Of a stretch of DNA of 19,677 nt, positions 6,870 to 14,214 are shown in pieces. The notes under the pieces were generated by a model. That model made no database searches. It saw only the letters and a list, made by a program, of their open reading frames with translations, and was not told the origin of the DNA. The stretch lies in NCBI GenBank assembly GCA_002405405.1, contig DHLT01000082.1, positions 12,430 to 32,106 on the forward strand, read 5' to 3'. This DNA comes from Ignavibacteria bacterium UBA4661. Its GTDB lineage: Bacteria; Bacteroidota; Ignavibacteria; Kapaibacteriales; UBA4661. How positions within the stretch are numbered: position 1 is the stretch's first letter; each line of letters opens with the position of its first letter. Position numbers and translations under genes: made by a program.

Positions 6870-8881
6870 TCCGATTTGCCTTTTATAATGTACGAATAGT
6901 CTCAAAACAAGTGCGACACCAATGGTTTGTCGCACTTTGTCTTTGGTGTCTATGGTACATTCCTGTTGTTGATGTTCTACTTGCCCAGGAAATACTTTCA
7001 GTAGGAACAACACTTGCAACAGTTGAAGTAAATAGTGAGCAAACATTGGTGCAAGTCACGCGTTCTATTCAACCTACCACAGTTTTAACAACGCAAGAAA
7101 TACGTGTGCTCGGAGCACGTCAAATCAGTGATGCACTTGTTATGGTGCCGGGCTTGTTTGTGCGTCATTATGGAGGATTGGGTGGGTTGAAAACGGTTTC
7201 TTTGCGAGGAATGAATTCTGCTCAAACGATGATTACTTTCAATGGTCTACGGCTGAATTCTGCACAGAATGGAGGTGTAGATTTAAGTACTATTCCTGCA
7301 GAAATGATAGAAGCAATTCATGTTGAGCGCGGTGGTAAGAGTGCACTTGTTGGTTCAGGAGCTATGAGTGGTATCGTTCAATTCACACCAAAGCAGAGAC
7401 TTCAAGAGACTGGGATAACACTTGATTATGGCTCATTTGGTGAGGTGTTAAGCAATATGCACGGTGGTACTACTCTTGGTCCTTTGCATCTGAATGCCGG
7501 TGTATATGCTCAGTATGCGCGTGGTGATTATCCTTTCCTGTTTGATCAGTTTGGTCGGCAAGAAGTCTTACGTCGCGATAATGGTGATTTCCGAACACTA
7601 CAAGGGCTGTTTTCGGGCTATATCCAGATGAAAGCATGGACTCACACATCAATGGTATTGTTGAAAACATCGGCTCGTGGTGCACCCGGAGCTGTTGTAC
7701 AAGGAAGTATTGAACAAGCATTGGCACGCCTCGATGAATACGACATGCTGGCAACACATCGTGCGACAACATCTCTGAATGCCCAGACAACATTCGAGAT
7801 TGCTGGATTGGCGAGGATTGGAGGTCTACGTTATCGTGATCCCTCAGCTACAGTTTATGGTGCTCAAGGATTGGATGAGTCCTACCGCCACTACGATACT
7901 CAGGTTATGAGCGTGTTGTCGCACCAGATACATTCTGGAGCATCAACCATCATGCTCTCTACTCGTGGTGAATTCATTGCAAATGTTTTATCAGGACGTA
8001 TGCTGCAAACGCAGAGTCAGGGAATCCCTACTCGATATAGTATTGCATGGGGAGGATATGGTGAGTGGTGGTATATGATTGATTCTCTTCAATCCTTGCG
8101 CGTACAGGGGGCATTGCGATATGATGGTATATCTGATATTGGATATGCACTGTCGCCACTCATTGGTTGCATGTACCGTTATACGTTGAATCAGAGCATT
8201 GGTATCGGGCTTCGGAGTTCGGTGTCACGGTCATTTCGTGCACCAAGTTTTAATGAATTGTATTATTTGAATTTCGGGAATACAAATCTCCAACCGGAAT
8301 TTGCTACAATGTTGAGTGCAGGTATAATAATGGACGGTGCATTCTCTGGGTTGGAGTGGGGTATGGAAGCTGATGTTTTTACGAATAGAACACTAAATTA
8401 TATTCAAGCAATACCCATTAGTCCTGTTGCATGGAGCGCGCAAAATATTGGTATGGTGTGGTCGCGTGGTATGGAATACGCTATGCAAGTACGATGGAAT
8501 GAACTTGGTGTGCAAGCACGGTTATCGTACACACGTCAACGAGCAACAGATGAGTCGTCTATATCGAAGCAAACAGATATTGCCTACATGCCACGTGAAC
8601 TCTTAGGTATGATGCTTGGATATACCGATGCCCGATTGTCATTGGGAGGTTCAATGCAGTTCACAAGTTTTCGTTGGGCATTACCGGCACAAAATCCTTC
8701 ATCGCTTTTATCGTCATTTTGGACAATCAATTGCTTTATTGAATATGCAGTACCGCTGTTTCAAGCACGCTTTACAATGCGATTATCGGCTGACAATCTT
8801 TTTGACGAACGATACATGGTGATACGCAATTATCCGATGCCAGGACGCATGGTACGCGCCGGAGTACGGTTATTATGGTAA
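6866..8881 (+). CDS. BtuB-like TonB-dependent outer-membrane receptor
   Basis: This is a 671-residue outer-membrane beta-barrel with a plug domain. The N-terminus has a basic region, a hydrophobic core (about 19-38) and a likely signal-peptidase site LLA|QE after residue 40. The plug follows (about 60-176): TTVLTTQEIRVLGARQISDALVMVPGLFV, SLRGMNSAQTMITFNGLRLN, the STIPAEMIEAIHVERGG motif and GAMSGIVQFTPK. The rest is barrel, closing with NLFDERYMVIRNYPMPGRMVRAGVRLLW; the terminal aromatic residue is the usual BAM signal. The plug resembles BtuB/FepA types, but length and sequence do not fix the ligand: cobalamin, a siderophore or another chelate are all possible. There is no N-terminal carboxypeptidase-like SusC extension. 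It overlaps the nitroreductase by 4 bp, implying translational coupling. A terminator overlaps its stop codon. No btuFCD, tonB or exbBD genes are nearby. Confidence 0.9.
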   Translation: MIRFAFYNVRIVSKQVRHQWFVALCLWCLWYIPVVDVLLAQEILSVGTTLATVEVNSEQTLVQVTRSIQPTTVLTTQEIRVLGARQISDALVMVPGLFVRHYGGLGGLKTVSLRGMNSAQTMITFNGLRLNSAQNGGVDLSTIPAEMIEAIHVERGGKSALVGSGAMSGIVQFTPKQRLQETGITLDYGSFGEVLSNMHGGTTLGPLHLNAGVYAQYARGDYPFLFDQFGRQEVLRRDNGDFRTLQGLFSGYIQMKAWTHTSMVLLKTSARGAPGAVVQGSIEQALARLDEYDMLATHRATTSLNAQTTFEIAGLARIGGLRYRDPSATVYGAQGLDESYRHYDTQVMSVLSHQIHSGASTIMLSTRGEFIANVLSGRMLQTQSQGIPTRYSIAWGGYGEWWYMIDSLQSLRVQGALRYDGISDIGYALSPLIGCMYRYTLNQSIGIGLRSSVSRSFRAPSFNELYYLNFGNTNLQPEFATMLSAGIIMDGAFSGLEWGMEADVFTNRTLNYIQAIPISPVAWSAQNIGMVWSRGMEYAMQVRWNELGVQARLSYTRQRATDESSISKQTDIAYMPRELLGMMLGYTDARLSLGGSMQFTSFRWALPAQNPSSLLSSFWTINCFIEYAVPLFQARFTMRLSADNLFDERYMVIRNYPMPGRMVRAGVRLLW

Positions 8882-8912
8882 TGCCATGAGGCATCTACAC
8901 CATAATTTTTTT
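8872..8912 (+). terminator. Rho-independent terminator after the TonB-receptor gene
   Basis: ATTATGGT (8872-8879) pairs perfectly with ACCATAAT (8899-8906). Nested inside is a second stem, ATGCC (8881-8885) with GGCAT (8890-8894), around an ATGA loop. A T run follows directly (to 8912). The stem begins before and includes the receptor stop codon TAA (8879-8881). The orientation of the T run fits termination of the + strand MarR-nitroreductase-receptor transcript before the convergent lipocalin gene. Confidence 0.7.
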
Positions 8913-8933
8913 GAACTATAATTTTTTTGATGA
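8902..8933. repeat. Imperfect 16-bp tandem duplication at the gene junction
   Basis: ATAATTTTTTTGA occurs at 8902-8914 and again at 8918-8930. With flanks this gives two adjacent 16-bp units that differ only in the last three bases. The second unit encodes the last codons (SSKKL region) of the minus-strand lipocalin-like gene, whose TAG stop falls on the unit boundary (8916-8918). It looks like a small slippage duplication that doubled the T run of the terminator and may have set the present C-terminus of the lipocalin-like protein. Confidence 0.5.
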
Positions 8934-10139
8934 TGGAGAAGTATCAGTATATCCGGTCATTTCTACATACCCTTTACCACGAATAGAAACACCACGAAGA
9001 GTACCTTGTGCCGAAACAGCACCTTCCCAGTAGCGTATCGACAAGGGCAACTCTTGTTCTTTATGGCGTGGGGTAACAGCGCAATCAATTTCGAATTCTG
9101 GAATTCTAATATGCCACTCTTGTGGGTACAGTGTACCACTACGTACAGTCATTTGCGAAAGCATAGTTAACATGTTCTGCGTCAAGCGAGTAGATTTCGT
9201 AGAGCCATCGGGGGCAATCAGTGTTGCAATGCTATGCTGATCCGCTTGACCCATTGTTGAGCGCAGTCGATAAAGCATGAGTTCGTAACCATTGTCAAAT
9301 TGTATCGCAAACCAATCCCAACCTGATTGATGGCGAGCTAATGCACTAGTGTACCACTCTCGATCGAACCAACTCAGTCCTTGTACATTGTAGCGTTGCT
9401 GATTGATTGTTACAGTGCCATGTGTCCGTATACGCGGAAAAGAATAGTAGTGCGAGGCATTGCCACTATCGGCACTTTTCTGGCTGAAGCCTTGTATCCC
9501 TTGTAAAACCAAAGGTTTGAGTGAATCAAGCGTTAGTGTAATGCTGTGCTTGCCATCGGGCGATCGCGCTGAGAGTGCTAAAGGGAAAAATGAGGTAGTA
9601 TGATGCGATTGCAAACTCCATGCGCCGAGATGAAGATGAAAGGGATACAAGCTAATTCTAGCATAATTAGCAGATGCTCTTGAAAAATCCTCAAAAGCAT
9701 AAAATTGGGTGTTTGCAATATCACTGAGAGCAAAGTGTCCCATAAAAAACTCATCAACCGCCCATGTACTTCGATGTGTTGTGTGAAGCGGTGTCATGAG
9801 CGTATTGCGTAAGCCGGAACGAAAAAATGTGAGTTGATAACCGAAGTCTCTACCCGTACTATCGGTAATATTTCCTGTCATGTACCACCATTCTGTTTTT
9901 ACATCGGGATGTTTTCCATGATCGATGGGAAAAGAAAATGGACGAGGTTGTGTAATACGAACAAATGATGTATCAACGCGATTACTTAATGCATCATTCA
10001 GCGCAAAATCGGATTGTGTATTCTGCTCTGTTGATTCGCTTGTAAAAATGAAGATAACACTCATGATAATGCCTAGCATGAGGGTAACAGTCAAAAAAAC
10101 ACCATAGCGTATGTAACGATATTTCTTAAGATTCACCAT
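8916..10139 (-). CDS. attH: Membrane-anchored CrtC/AttH-type lipocalin-fold protein
   Basis: This 407-residue protein starts with one hydrophobic segment (about 11-32: an anchor or uncleaved signal) and then has the two-domain lipocalin-like architecture of the AttH / hydroxyneurosporene synthase (CrtC) family. Characteristic motifs are RPFSFPIDHGKHPDVKTEWWYMTGN (about 67-90), RDFGYQLTFFRS (97-108), GLSWFDREWYTSAL (254-267), GWDWFAIQFDNGYELMLYRLR (273-293) and the C-terminal RYWEGAVSAQGT with GKGYVEMTGY (369-397). The TEWWY and SWFDREW patches are the conserved cavity residues of the family. Carotenoid hydratases share the fold, but no carotenoid gene is nearby. The ABC permease and ATPase upstream on the same strand match the AttEFGH arrangement, where AttH is the non-transporter partner. 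The gene symbol is by this analogy only. It is likely periplasmic and may handle a lipophilic ligand (inference). It is separated from the permease by a DUF486 gene on the other strand. Confidence 0.85.
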   Translation of the reverse strand: MVNLKKYRYIRYGVFLTVTLMLGIIMSVIFIFTSESTEQNTQSDFALNDALSNRVDTSFVRITQPRPFSFPIDHGKHPDVKTEWWYMTGNITDSTGRDFGYQLTFFRSGLRNTLMTPLHTTHRSTWAVDEFFMGHFALSDIANTQFYAFEDFSRASANYARISLYPFHLHLGAWSLQSHHTTSFFPLALSARSPDGKHSITLTLDSLKPLVLQGIQGFSQKSADSGNASHYYSFPRIRTHGTVTINQQRYNVQGLSWFDREWYTSALARHQSGWDWFAIQFDNGYELMLYRLRSTMGQADQHSIATLIAPDGSTKSTRLTQNMLTMLSQMTVRSGTLYPQEWHIRIPEFEIDCAVTPRHKEQELPLSIRYWEGAVSAQGTLRGVSIRGKGYVEMTGYTDTSPSSKKL

Positions 10140-10216
10140 AGAGTTTTGTATGTTTTATCAAAGAGTGCTTTTACAAAGAAAACTCATTTGTTTCATTGTT
10201 GTTGTATTGTGAGTGT

Positions 10217-10603
10217 ATGATACCGTCTTTTCTTCAATCCATATGGTCTATGCTTATGGGATCAGTGCTTGTGCAGACTTCTTGCTTGCTGATTCTCTCG
10301 AATATTTTTATGACGTATGCATGGTACGGTCATTTGAAAACACTCGCTGATAAGCCATTATACATTGCAATTCTTGTATCATGGGGAGTTGCCTTTTTTG
10401 AATACGTCATTATGGTGCCGGCTAACCGATTCGGATTTACAGCACTATCTTTGCCACAACTCAAGATTCTGCAAGAAATCATTACGCTTCTTGTTTTTAT
10501 TCCTTTTTCATGGTATGTCATGAAACAGCCCTTGAAATTAGATTTTCTTTGGGCGGCATTATGTATGGTTGCTGCAGTCTATTTTGTCTTTCGTGGATCA
10601 TAA
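10217..10603 (+). CDS. DUF486 (DMT-superfamily) small membrane protein
   Basis: This 128-residue, strongly hydrophobic protein has four probable membrane segments (about 14-32, 48-66, 85-102 and 109-125). It carries the DUF486 signature: LLILSNIFMTYAWYGHLK, ILVSWGVAFFEYVIMVPANRFGF, LSLPQLKILQEIITLLVFIPFSWYVM and a closing AVYFVFRG. DUF486 proteins are four-helix relatives of the drug/metabolite transporter superfamily with no established substrate. The frame is open to a TTG at 10196; the ATG at 10217 was preferred because it gives a length closer to the usual 110-120 residues. The gene runs opposite to its neighbours. Its start is 77 bp from that of the AttH-like gene, and its stop is only 2 bp from the end of the permease gene, so it splits the export module. 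Confidence 0.88.
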   Translation: MIPSFLQSIWSMLMGSVLVQTSCLLILSNIFMTYAWYGHLKTLADKPLYIAILVSWGVAFFEYVIMVPANRFGFTALSLPQLKILQEIITLLVFIPFSWYVMKQPLKLDFLWAALCMVAAVYFVFRGS

Positions 10604-10605
10604 GA

Positions 10606-13248
10606 TTATTCTTCGTGCAGAGTCGTAGCGATAGCCGTAGAAGCTGCATGATAAGCAGGGTATAGACCTGCACCGACAGCCATGATAATTGTGATACACA
10701 GAGTGCCGAGTATTGATAAGATATCCACTTGTAATTCAAGTGACCAACCAAAAGATTGTACATTGATATATTCAGTTAAAATATGTGCCATGGCATAGCC
10801 AAGAGGAAGCGAACATAGTCCTGCAATGATACCTGCACATGTTGTTTGCAGTAAAACATTTTTCCCTACTCCTCGTGCATCCATACCTAGTGCACGGATG
10901 ACTGCATGCTCGTGTGAACGTTCTAACTGGATTGCCAAGAGTGTACTGAAAATACTCATACATGCTACAAAAAGCGTTAATAAGCGTAGCGCATCCGTAA
11001 TCCGAAATGTACTGTCAAATACCTGCAATGAAGTTGTTCTGAGGGCTGTATTTGATCGAATGAGTAATTCTTGCCCATACTTTTGAGCCAAGGTACGGCT
11101 TGATTGGAGAAGTGTAGCGATGCTGTCTGGCGAGCACTTCAAAGAGACTCCTGAAATTGTGCTGTCCTGCCACCATACTTGATAATGACGTGAGTTAATG
11201 TAGATAACACCAACATCGCTGGCATAATCATAGATAATTCCTGCGATGCGAAAAACACGCATAGAATCAGCGGTGGGCAAGAGCAATGTGTCGCCTGTAT
11301 GAAGTCCAGTTTTATGTGCTAATGGTTCAGAGAGAAAAACAGTGTGTGCATTGTGCCACTCCTTCCAAGGATTGGGAACAGCTTCTTTAAAACGATATCG
11401 TTGATAAGAGTCAGGTGATAAATGCAAGGATACCAGCTGAGCCATACGATCTTGATGAGTGTGGGGTAAAGTAATCGAACGACTGCGGAACGTGTTATAT
11501 GTGTGTACGCCTGTTTGCTGAATAAGTGCAGTCATAAGCTGATTTTTTACCATACCTGTTGCCGTTCGTGCAACCAATGAAGGAGGTGAAATATAAATAT
11601 CGGCATCCAATGTTTGTATGAGCCAATGATTAACTGTTTCGCGAAAAGAAAGAATCATAATTGTCACTGCAATTACCGTAGAGACAGCAACAGTGAGAGC
11701 CGTAATCGCAATACTGAAGCGTTGTAAACTTAAGCGGATACCTCGCAATGCAATCATTACCCATAAACTGTGTTTCACAAGAGGAATACGAGTAACACTA
11801 CTGACAATGAGAGTAATGATCAACGGTAGTAACAAAGCCGACCCGACAATAAGAAGTAGAATAGCAACAAACCCTGCTACGATATGGGTAATAGATGCCA
11901 ATAAAACCCATGCAGACAAGAAAATGCATAATCCTGCAACTGACATTATCAGTAGAGAACGGTGTGTACTCATATCAGTAGAATGCTGAACGATAGTGCG
12001 TGGGGGCATGTGGGCACATTCCCAAGCAATCGGGAGTATTGCGCAACAACTTGTTGTAATACCAATGGTGCAACCCTTAGCAATGCTTCGCCATTGCAAG
12101 TGCGCCGTAACGCCAATACTTTTGTATAAATCGTTTATTGTTCCTGATACAATAGCCGTCATTGTTTCGGCAATGATACTTCCCAAAAGGCAACCCAATA
12201 ATGAAGCAATTGTACTGATGATGAGTGTTTCACGCAAAAGAAGCCATGCAATACCACGACCATCAACGCCAAGAATACGCATTATGCCGAATTCCTTACG
12301 GCGTTGTAATGCGGAGAACGACACTGTGTTATAAGTGATAAACATACTGACAATCAATGCCAACATACTGAGAGCATGTAAATTCATCTCAAAGGCAGAA
12401 GACATTGTGGAAAGAGAATTGTCTGAGGATTGCTCTGCTACAACCGAAAGATTTTTGGGAAGAATGCGCTTGAGAGAATCGAGCAAAACAGGATTGGTGC
12501 AAGCAAACTCAAGTCGATGTACAACAGGATATGGTGCAGAATCGCGGTGATAATAAATCTCTTGTGCACGGCTGATATCACACAATACCAAGTCTCGTGG
12601 TATGGTAGGTGAATTATCAAGAATGGCAAGCAGGGCATGATGTGTTGCTATGCCGTCGAGGAACACTGTCAGTGAGTCTTGGACTGTCTGTATGTCAAGG
12701 TCATCTGCTAACCCACGCGTGATAATCATGCCATCACCACGGAGAAAGCGTTCAAATAATTGTGGTGGTAGTAGTTGCACAAGCGAAAAATTCGCTTCGG
12801 CAGAAGAATGATGTGTGTGTTCTGTACGCAAGTCTTTTGTACTGTAATCATGATCGTAGGAGTTGGTGCGTATACGTCCATACGTCAGAGCATCAATACC
12901 AAGCAAATGGCCTGTATGTTGCCGAGCAGATTGTGATGTGACGTATTTTTTACGAAGAGCAATATAACCATCGCACACAGGGGTAAGAGCTAGCGTTGGC
13001 AGTGTCATACGAATCTCATAAAAAACAGAATCATGGACACCAAGACTATTACTTATAATGCGGTGTGTAGCAGAACTACTCAGTGCATGAGCAGAAGAAC
13101 GAAAAGATTCATTGGCATTTTTAGTTGCAGAGTCAATACTGACAACTAAGCTTACGCCAACCATGATGCTAACAATCGCAAACAGCGATTGCAAAGGATG
13201 TCGTGTCAGCGAACGTAGAGAAAAAATAAATCGAATGAGATATTGCAT
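10606..13248 (-). CDS. AttG/YbbP-type ABC permease with two FtsX domains
   Basis: This 880-residue permease is built from two FtsX/MacB-like halves. TM1 (about 20-38) is followed by a large extracytoplasmic region (about 40-285). The first FtsX domain (about 290-410) has LALIVSMFITYNTVSFSALQRRKEFGIMRILGVDGRGI; its RRKEFGIMRILG is the ATPase-coupling segment. Several central helices (about 430-485 and 510-535), a second extracytoplasmic domain (about 540-745) and a second FtsX domain (about 752-875) follow, the last with LAIQLERSHEHAVIRALGMDARGVGKNVLL and ending GLYPAYHAASTAIATTL. This layout of about ten helices matches AttFG, YbbP and LolC/E-like type VII ABC transporters, which move lipophilic molecules or apply force across the envelope rather than pumping through a classic channel. 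The ATPase partner is encoded 52 bp upstream on the same strand. Substrate unknown; the AttH-like protein on the same strand is the probable partner. Confidence 0.9.
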   Translation of the reverse strand: MQYLIRFIFSLRSLTRHPLQSLFAIVSIMVGVSLVVSIDSATKNANESFRSSAHALSSSATHRIISNSLGVHDSVFYEIRMTLPTLALTPVCDGYIALRKKYVTSQSARQHTGHLLGIDALTYGRIRTNSYDHDYSTKDLRTEHTHHSSAEANFSLVQLLPPQLFERFLRGDGMIITRGLADDLDIQTVQDSLTVFLDGIATHHALLAILDNSPTIPRDLVLCDISRAQEIYYHRDSAPYPVVHRLEFACTNPVLLDSLKRILPKNLSVVAEQSSDNSLSTMSSAFEMNLHALSMLALIVSMFITYNTVSFSALQRRKEFGIMRILGVDGRGIAWLLLRETLIISTIASLLGCLLGSIIAETMTAIVSGTINDLYKSIGVTAHLQWRSIAKGCTIGITTSCCAILPIAWECAHMPPRTIVQHSTDMSTHRSLLIMSVAGLCIFLSAWVLLASITHIVAGFVAILLLIVGSALLLPLIITLIVSSVTRIPLVKHSLWVMIALRGIRLSLQRFSIAITALTVAVSTVIAVTIMILSFRETVNHWLIQTLDADIYISPPSLVARTATGMVKNQLMTALIQQTGVHTYNTFRSRSITLPHTHQDRMAQLVSLHLSPDSYQRYRFKEAVPNPWKEWHNAHTVFLSEPLAHKTGLHTGDTLLLPTADSMRVFRIAGIIYDYASDVGVIYINSRHYQVWWQDSTISGVSLKCSPDSIATLLQSSRTLAQKYGQELLIRSNTALRTTSLQVFDSTFRITDALRLLTLFVACMSIFSTLLAIQLERSHEHAVIRALGMDARGVGKNVLLQTTCAGIIAGLCSLPLGYAMAHILTEYINVQSFGWSLELQVDILSILGTLCITIIMAVGAGLYPAYHAASTAIATTLHEE

Positions 13249-13300
13249 ACAAGAGAGATGTTATACCGATAAAATGATGCTGATGAACATTACCCCTCCT

Positions 13301-13972
13301 TTATTGCAATGCGACCAATGTACCATGGCGCATTTCATAGATTCGATCAGCGCGCTCCGCTATTTCCATGCTGTGTGTAACAATAATTGCTGTTTGTTTG
13401 TCAGCACGGATACGATGCACTAAGAGATTGAAAATAATATTTGCTGTATCAGGGTCGAGATTGCCGGTTGGTTCATCCGCAAGGAGTAAGTCGGGCTTAT
13501 GAATAAGAGCGCGTGCTATAGCAACACGCTGCTGTTCGCCACCGGAGAGTTGTGCTGGATAATATTCTGCTTTGTGTGCAATTTCAATTGATTCAAGAAC
13601 ATGATATGCGTGGCGAATATCATGTTCGGAAAGACGACCTTGTAATTCTTGTTGGAATAAAACATTTTCTAAGGCTGTCAGTCCGGGCAGTAGATGAAAA
13701 AACTGAAAAATGAATCCAATATGTTTTCTCCGAAATGCCGTGCGCTCTTGTTCGGTAATGCTGTGAAGCGAAATGTCATTAATAAGAAGCGAACCGCTAT
13801 CGGGTGTATCAATACCGGATAGAATATTGAGCAATGTTGATTTTCCGGAACCACTCTTACCGATAATAGCAGTCATTGTTCCGCGCGGAATATCAGCTGT
13901 ACAATCGTGCAAAATGCGTGTTGTGCCTGCTGTGGTTGAATATGATTTTGTAAGCGAACGAAGCGAAAGCAT
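13301..13972 (-). CDS. LolD/MacB-type ABC ATPase partnered with the FtsX-domain permease
   Basis: This is a 223-residue ABC ATPase with Walker A GKSGSGKST (38-46), Q-loop IFQFFHLLPGLTALENV (Q90), signature LSGGEQQRVAIARAL (142-156), Walker B LLLADEPTGNLD (162-173) and H-loop VTHS (H200). ADEPTGNLD and FFHLLPGLTALENV are typical of ATPases that drive MacB, LolCE or AttG-type permeases. The frame continues upstream to a TTG at 14017, but the ATG whose complement lies at 13970-13972 places the first conserved strand (LSLRSLTKSY) at the N-terminus, so it was chosen. The gene is first in the minus-strand module: 52 bp to the permease, with the AttH-like gene further on. ATP hydrolysis on the cytoplasmic side would power the permease. 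Calling it AttE/AttF-like rather than LolD rests on the neighbours. Confidence 0.9.
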   Translation of the reverse strand: MLSLRSLTKSYSTTAGTTRILHDCTADIPRGTMTAIIGKSGSGKSTLLNILSGIDTPDSGSLLINDISLHSITEQERTAFRRKHIGFIFQFFHLLPGLTALENVLFQQELQGRLSEHDIRHAYHVLESIEIAHKAEYYPAQLSGGEQQRVAIARALIHKPDLLLADEPTGNLDPDTANIIFNLLVHRIRADKQTAIIVTHSMEIAERADRIYEMRHGTLVALQ

Positions 13973-14073
13973 AAACGAGACAGTAGAGTGTTGAATAATG
14001 TGCAAGAATACTACCAAGGAGTATCTCAGGAAAACGGACAGAGTAATTTTTACTGTTATTTCCGCTTATAGCG

Positions 14074-14081
14074 TAATTTTG
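14074..14081 (+). promoter_or_regulatory. Candidate Bacteroidota-type -7 box upstream of the P5C dehydrogenase gene
   Basis: TAATTTTG matches the TAnnTTTG -7 consensus described for Bacteroidota sigma factors. A partial -33 element (CTG at 14053-14055, consensus TTG) lies 18 bp upstream. Transcription would begin around 14088, giving a leader of roughly 125 bases that contains the inverted repeat at 14100-14130. The same octamer occurs at 18428-18435 before the DHH phosphoesterase gene. The match is short, so confidence is low. Confidence 0.28.
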
Positions 14082-14099
14082 CGTTCTCCTTTGTTATGA

Positions 14100-14130
14100 T
14101 GTGTGCAAAATGCGACTTACTCTGCACACA
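14100..14130. promoter_or_regulatory. 8-bp inverted repeat in the P5C dehydrogenase leader
   Basis: TGTGTGCA (14100-14107) is an exact reverse complement of TGCACACA (14123-14130), with a 15-base spacer. It sits in the 242-bp region between the divergent ABC ATPase gene and the dehydrogenase, 84 bp before the dehydrogenase ATG. It could be an operator for a dimeric regulator or a leader hairpin. No T run follows closely, so it is not a simple terminator. The rest of this intergenic stretch is AT-rich with long T tracts just before the ATG; I see no small gene in it. Confidence 0.35.
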
Positions 14131-14214
14131 AACATTATCTTGTGCTGAAGAGTTCACAGATTGGGGTGCTTTGCTTATAAATTTTTTCTCATTTTTTTTA
14201 CTGTGGGGTTGTCA

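Noticed and set aside
8916..10139. Carotenoid 1,2-hydratase (CrtC) function for the lipocalin-fold gene
   Set aside because: The fold family is shared, but no carotenoid gene is nearby and the ABC module context fits AttH better.
13973..14017. Longer ABC ATPase start at TTG 14017
   Set aside because: The extra 15 residues have no homology to the family N-terminus, and the ATG at 13972 directly precedes the first conserved strand.
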